Positions 46,722-49,740 of a stretch of 49,740 nucleotides of DNA are shown one piece after another; within the stretch, counting starts at the first letter, position 1, and each line of letters begins with the position of its first letter. The notes beneath the pieces are model-generated. The model made no database searches and had not been told where the DNA came from. It worked only from the letters and a program-made list of their open reading frames with translations. The translations under genes and the position numbers were made by a program. The stretch is from Gelidibacter maritimus (GTDB lineage Bacteria > Bacteroidota > Bacteroidia > Flavobacteriales > Flavobacteriaceae), in the NCBI RefSeq assembly GCF_014062315.1, contig NZ_JACGLT010000023.1, positions 1 through 49,740 on the forward strand, given 5' to 3'.

Positions 46722-46863
46722 ATATGACTTGTGGCGGTTTTCAAAGCACTTTCTTGTCGGCTTGCAACAAACTTACTTAAATGCACTAAACTTGAATTTA
46801 CCACTTCCCTCGCCATAAGTTATATACGCTGTTAGCGGCTGGTTTTTAACTCATTCTGTTCCA

Positions 46864-47556
46864 TTAATCAAATATCCTATCCTTACCCATCATATCTTTA
46901 ATATTTTCAATGTGTTGATTTTGATTCAATTTACTTTCTCCATTTTCTACCGATTCTTTTAATATCCTAACTACTTTGTGTTTGTCCGTGTATTCAGCAG
47001 GTTCGTTTTTCTTCATAATGATTCTCATTACCTCCAAAACTCTTTTCGATTTTACAATGAACGTTCCATTAGGTACAAAACTGATGTCCTTCAATTCGCA
47101 ATCTCCATAGAATACTATAATTGAATAAAACGGTACGTTTTCTTTGAGTTGTTTGCTTAAATCATTGATATGTTTTTCGTTCTGTATTATAGGGTTATAG
47201 AATCGATATTTTTGTTTGCCGTATGCTAATACTTTAGTCCATCGTGGTTTGTATCCTGTTCCAAAAATCCAACCACTATAATCTTTAATTTCAAAGACAA
47301 TAATTCCGACTTTCGTTGCAACAACTAAGTCAATTTGAGTAAAATTACCATTGCTCTTTTTCACATATAAATCGTGAAAAATGGTTTGTTTTGGTATTCC
47401 GTATTTCAAAAGTTTTAACACTAAGTCTCTTTCTGACTTTGTTCCTCTATTTCGTTTTGTGACAGAATTTAGTAATCTTCTATCTCGTATATTGCTAAAT
47501 ATAAATAAGATACCAACAATAATAAGTAGCCACAAAGCAATTGATATCGGTTCCAT
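46864..47556 (-). CDS. NERD-domain membrane-anchored protein
   Basis: A 230-residue protein. An N-terminal transmembrane helix (about 3-22: PISIALWLLIIVGILFIF) precedes a nuclease-related (NERD) domain (about 35-140) with the restriction-like core: KSERDLVLKLLKYG, then FTQIDLVVATKVGIIVFEIKDYSGWI, in which Asp and the E-x-K pair match the PD-(D/E)xK pattern. The C-terminal third is helical and charged. It starts at ATG 47556, 11 nt after the stop of the immunity-like gene; a longer frame from a GTG would overlap it. It lies in the same integron-type cassette. Likely DNA-processing or defence role, not proven. Confidence 0.8.
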   Translation of the reverse strand: MEPISIALWLLIIVGILFIFSNIRDRRLLNSVTKRNRGTKSERDLVLKLLKYGIPKQTIFHDLYVKKSNGNFTQIDLVVATKVGIIVFEIKDYSGWIFGTGYKPRWTKVLAYGKQKYRFYNPIIQNEKHINDLSKQLKENVPFYSIIVFYGDCELKDISFVPNGTFIVKSKRVLEVMRIIMKKNEPAEYTDKHKVVRILKESVENGESKLNQNQHIENIKDMMGKDRIFD

Positions 47557-47566
47557 ATTCAGTTCA

Positions 47567-47770
47567 TTATTTCTTTTTAGCACAAAACGCCCATATAAAA
47601 ACGAAAATCCATAGAGCTACTGTCCAGCCACCAAATAGATTTACCAAGAAAATCAAAAAAGTAGCTGTTGAGTTTCTGCCTGATGCTATGATAGTTGGAA
47701 GAAAGTAAATGAACAAGCCAACGATACAAAGGAAAATCATAACAATTATATCTATTCCTGAATCTGTCAC
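47567..47770 (-). CDS. Superinfection-immunity-like membrane protein
   Basis: A 67-residue protein with two transmembrane helices, matching the superinfection immunity family (T4 Imm-like): YFLPTIIASGRNSTATFLIFLVNLFGGWTVALWI is the diagnostic stretch. The family in phages blocks DNA entry of a second phage; many bacterial members have untested roles. The start used is GTG at 47770; an ATG ten codons in (47740) is the alternative. It is the first gene of the cassette and 11 nt before the NERD gene. Confidence 0.8.
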   Translation of the reverse strand: MTDSGIDIIVMIFLCIVGLFIYFLPTIIASGRNSTATFLIFLVNLFGGWTVALWIFVFIWAFCAKKK

Positions 47771-47821
47771 GCTATTTCATTTTTCGGTTAAACATATTTT
47801 GCCATTCTTTACTTCAACTGC

Positions 47822-47837
47822 CGCTAACGGTCTCGGC
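47822..47837 (-). other. attC half-site at the upstream border of the cassette
   Basis: Minus-strand GCCGAGACCGTTAGCGGC follows the full-length intron directly. GTTAGCGGC (47822-47830) is the exact complement of GCCGCTAAC at the other end of the cassette (46831-46839). The intron ends 9 nt before GTT here and 8 nt before GTT at the other site, so both introns hit the same place in attC. Confidence 0.6.
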
Positions 47838-49739
47838 ATCGAGTAGGCAAAGGGAGTTTCACCCTAAGCCTCTCACAGAACCGTGCTTGAAAGTCTCCCC
47901 TCACACGGCTCTTGTTGTACAAATCTAAGCAATACAATTTATTTGATTGAAGTTCCAATGATAAAACAGTGTTGGATATTGTTTCCTAACCTCTGCTAAC
48001 CATTGGTACCCTTTCGAAATACTGGTTTTATATCGCTTATACCTTTTCCTTGCCCACCAAACCAATCTTTTACTGAGTAACCGAAAGACTTTTGTAAGTT
48101 CATACATCTTAAATTTACCATAGTACCGCACCCATCCCCTGATTATTGGATTAAGATATTGGGCTACTCCTACGATGCTTTTAAAAGTAAGTTTGTTTAC
48201 GCCGAGCTCTTCTAGCTTGTCAGCGATTCGTTTTCTTGAACCAATACTTATGGCACAATCATACCCTAAAAACAGCTTCCTCTTTTTCTTAGAGAAGGCA
48301 GTCCTGGGCTGAAAAGAATATCCCAGGAAATCAAATTTGATTGTTGGGTATTTTTCTTTTCTTCTGTAGTCTCGGCAATAGACAATTTTTGTCTTTTGTG
48401 GATGTAATTCCAATCCTACCGAAGCCATTCTTTGATGCACTAGATTAAGTACTTTTTCTGCGTGGGCTTTTGTATTACAGTGTAGTATCACGTCATCGGC
48501 ATAACGTGTGAAGACTACATTTTTATCTGTCCGTTCCAACCATTTGTCAAAAGCATAATGTAGAAAGAGGTTTGCCAGTAAAGGGCTGATCACTCCGCCC
48601 TGTGGCGTTCCTTTTCCTTGCTTTTGGATTCGTTTTCCAGATATTGTAATAACGGGTGCTTCCAGCCATCGTTTGATATAGAGTTTTACCCAGTTTTCGG
48701 GCACGTGTTTCTCTACGGCAAGCATCAGTTTGTTATGGTCAATATTATCGAAGAAACCTTTGATGTCCAAGTCAATGACCCAGTTTTGTTTCCAACAGTT
48801 TTCTCTTACCTTTGATAATGCCTGATGGGCATTTCTCTTTGGTCGATAGCCGAAAGAATTGGGACTGAATACTGCCTCTAATCTTGGTTCAACAAACATT
48901 TTGACCACCATTTGGCCAACTCTGTCGCTAATGGTAGGTATGCCTAATTTACGGATAGAACCGTCTTTCTTGGATATCTCTACTTCTTTGACAGGTGGTG
49001 GAAAATAACTCCCTGATGCCATACGATTCCAAAGTTTGTAAAGGTGTCTTCTGCGATCGGCATCAAATTCTTGCATATCTATCGCATCCACTCCAGCACT
49101 CCCTTTGTTGGAACGCACTTTTTGATAGGCCTCCCAAACCATTTGGCGGCTTATCGGTATTGATTTTGTTTCATTCCATAAATTCATCCTCACTTTTGTA
49201 AGTTGATTTGTAAAATGCAACTGTACAACTTAACCCCTTTGCTCCATTTCCATTACAGAAACTTCATCACTACTACGGGTTAATCTGTCTCTGCATACAA
49301 CTTCGGTATTCTGCCTCTAAGTTGTTCTTATTGTGCATTTCCCTTGCCATTTGTATGCAGTTTCCCAAGTTCCGTAAATAAGCCTGAATAAAGTTCTTGC
49401 CATCTGAATGACGCCAGCCTTACAGAAAATAAATAGGTTTCCTCTGTAATTAATGTTATTGCTAACATTACTTTTCACTCCGTATCATACTTCGTAGCTT
49501 TTGACTGGGGATAGCAACTTCTCGACACCTCTTCGATGGTTCACTTTCGTTCAACTCCTTTATTCGTACCTGCTAATCTCTTTGGACTAGATTCTCCTAA
49601 ACGCTCAGCACCACAACTGTTAATTGCAGCACCTTTAGGTGGTTTAGAGCCATCGCCTATACAACGACTCTGATGGACCTACCATCATCTTATTTACAGC
49701 ATTCAACCTTTTATTGCCGTGGTTGATTCTTGGCACACT
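47838..49739 (-). mobile_element. Full-length group IIC-like intron with reverse transcriptase
   Basis: About 1902 nt on the minus strand: GTGTG at 49739-49735 (at the very edge of the window), domain I-III sequence down to about 49190, RT gene in domain IV, domain V at 47878-47911 (GAGCCGT to GCACGGTTC, 34 nt), and CTACTCGAT at the 3' end. Compact size, no endonuclease domain in the protein, and insertion next to an attC stem are features of class IIC introns. It shares long blocks with the two ORF-less copies, e.g. CTTCATCACTACTACGG on the plus strand at 45632, 46254 and 49261. Confidence 0.85.
47925..49187 (-). CDS. ltrA: Group II intron reverse transcriptase/maturase
   Basis: A 420-residue intron-encoded protein. 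Reverse transcriptase blocks: GYRPKRNAHQAL, DLDIKGFFDNIDH, GTPQGGVISPLLANLFLHYAFD, and the catalytic YADD (229-232 from this start). The maturase (X) domain follows (about 300-415: VAQYLNPIIRGWVRYYGKF). No HNH endonuclease domain, as in class IIC. Start set at ATG 49187; the longer frame begins with TTG. It promotes splicing and retrohoming of its own intron and perhaps of the ORF-less copies. No stop or frameshift is seen, so it may be active. Confidence 0.93.
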   Translation of the reverse strand: MNLWNETKSIPISRQMVWEAYQKVRSNKGSAGVDAIDMQEFDADRRRHLYKLWNRMASGSYFPPPVKEVEISKKDGSIRKLGIPTISDRVGQMVVKMFVEPRLEAVFSPNSFGYRPKRNAHQALSKVRENCWKQNWVIDLDIKGFFDNIDHNKLMLAVEKHVPENWVKLYIKRWLEAPVITISGKRIQKQGKGTPQGGVISPLLANLFLHYAFDKWLERTDKNVVFTRYADDVILHCNTKAHAEKVLNLVHQRMASVGLELHPQKTKIVYCRDYRRKEKYPTIKFDFLGYSFQPRTAFSKKKRKLFLGYDCAISIGSRKRIADKLEELGVNKLTFKSIVGVAQYLNPIIRGWVRYYGKFKMYELTKVFRLLSKRLVWWARKRYKRYKTSISKGYQWLAEVRKQYPTLFYHWNFNQINCIA

Positions 49740-49740
49740 A

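Larger units (their letters stand above)
45445..46838 (-). other. attC-like integron recombination site, split by two introns
   Basis: If the introns at 45462-46721 are removed, 45445-45461 joins 46722-46838 to give a site of about 134 nt. Its outer arms pair over about 23 nt: AACAGC-GTATATAACTTATGGCG against AACGGCTGCGTATATGACTTGTGGCG as read from the other side, with a few mismatches and extra-helical bases. The ends read GCCGCTAAC and GTTGTGCCGC. GCCGCTAAC is the exact complement of GTTAGCGGC at the other border of the same cassette (47822-47830), as expected of an integron cassette. The size is within the attC range. Confidence 0.65.

Noticed and set aside
43470-47837. Integron integrase gene
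   Set aside because: No tyrosine recombinase frame exists in the window; the cassettes may belong to an array whose integrase is elsewhere or lost.
47925-49187. Retron or DRT-type defence reverse transcriptase
   Set aside because: The RT has a maturase domain and sits inside a complete group II intron with domain V, so an intron-encoded protein explains it fully.

Overview
The window looks like a chromosome segment of a marine or soil Flavobacteriaceae member (Bacteroidota). The reasons are low G+C in most genes, SusC/SusD partners, start regions without strong Shine-Dalgarno sites, promoters of the TTTG-N19-TAnnTTTG type, a Flavobacteria-style DinB/DnaE pair and group IIC introns. No tRNA, rRNA or CRISPR array was recognised.

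Layout. (1) 1-2438: the right part of an IS66-family transposon (end of a TnpA-like ORF, TnpB, DDE transposase TnpC, DUF6398 passenger), richer in G+C than its surroundings. (2) 3283-18776: a nutrient-acquisition locus of eight minus-strand genes: proline dehydrogenase, secreted amidohydrolase, two tandem S10 serine carboxypeptidases, SusD-like lipoprotein, SusC-like transporter with an STN signalling domain, FecR anti-sigma factor and a second amidohydrolase. A divergent ECF sigma factor completes a SusC-FecR-sigma surface-signalling circuit. Peptidases plus proline dehydrogenase suggest use of proline-containing peptides (inference). (3) 19376-37926: an all-minus-strand defence island: class II Fic protein; a CBASS operon (DUF2188 small protein, CD-NTase, TIR-STING effector); a stand-alone SF2 ATPase; a type I restriction-modification operon (hsdM, hsdS, a zinc-ribbon lipoprotein, hsdR); and a WYL regulator followed by an unusual pair. 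In that pair an 832-residue protein joins an N6-adenine methyltransferase and an HsdS-like target-recognition half to a histidine-kinase-like module, and it lies 2 nt from a response-regulator protein with an unassigned C-terminal domain. I regard this pair as the best candidate for an undescribed system. (4) 38404-43428: an SOS-type cassette (dinB, dnaE, SRAP). dinB carries an in-frame amber stop and dnaE a one-base deletion in an A-run. (5) 43470-49739: a secreted hypothetical protein, then what reads as integron cassettes. One holds a superinfection-immunity-like membrane protein and a NERD-domain protein. Its attC-like site is interrupted by two ORF-less group IIC introns lying head to tail with no spacer. 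A third, full-length intron with its own reverse transcriptase fills the right end and also lies next to an attC half-site. No integron integrase is in the window.

How the parts work together: the left half is a regulated peptide-uptake and degradation locus. The right half stacks nucleotide-signalling immunity, DNA modification and restriction, a putative methylation-linked two-component module, SOS mutagenesis and cassette-borne immunity genes. Interspersed repeats near 3.0, 19.1 and 21.1 kb mark the junctions between blocks. Starts were moved to an in-frame ATG where the longest open frame began with TTG or GTG and an ATG lay close by.
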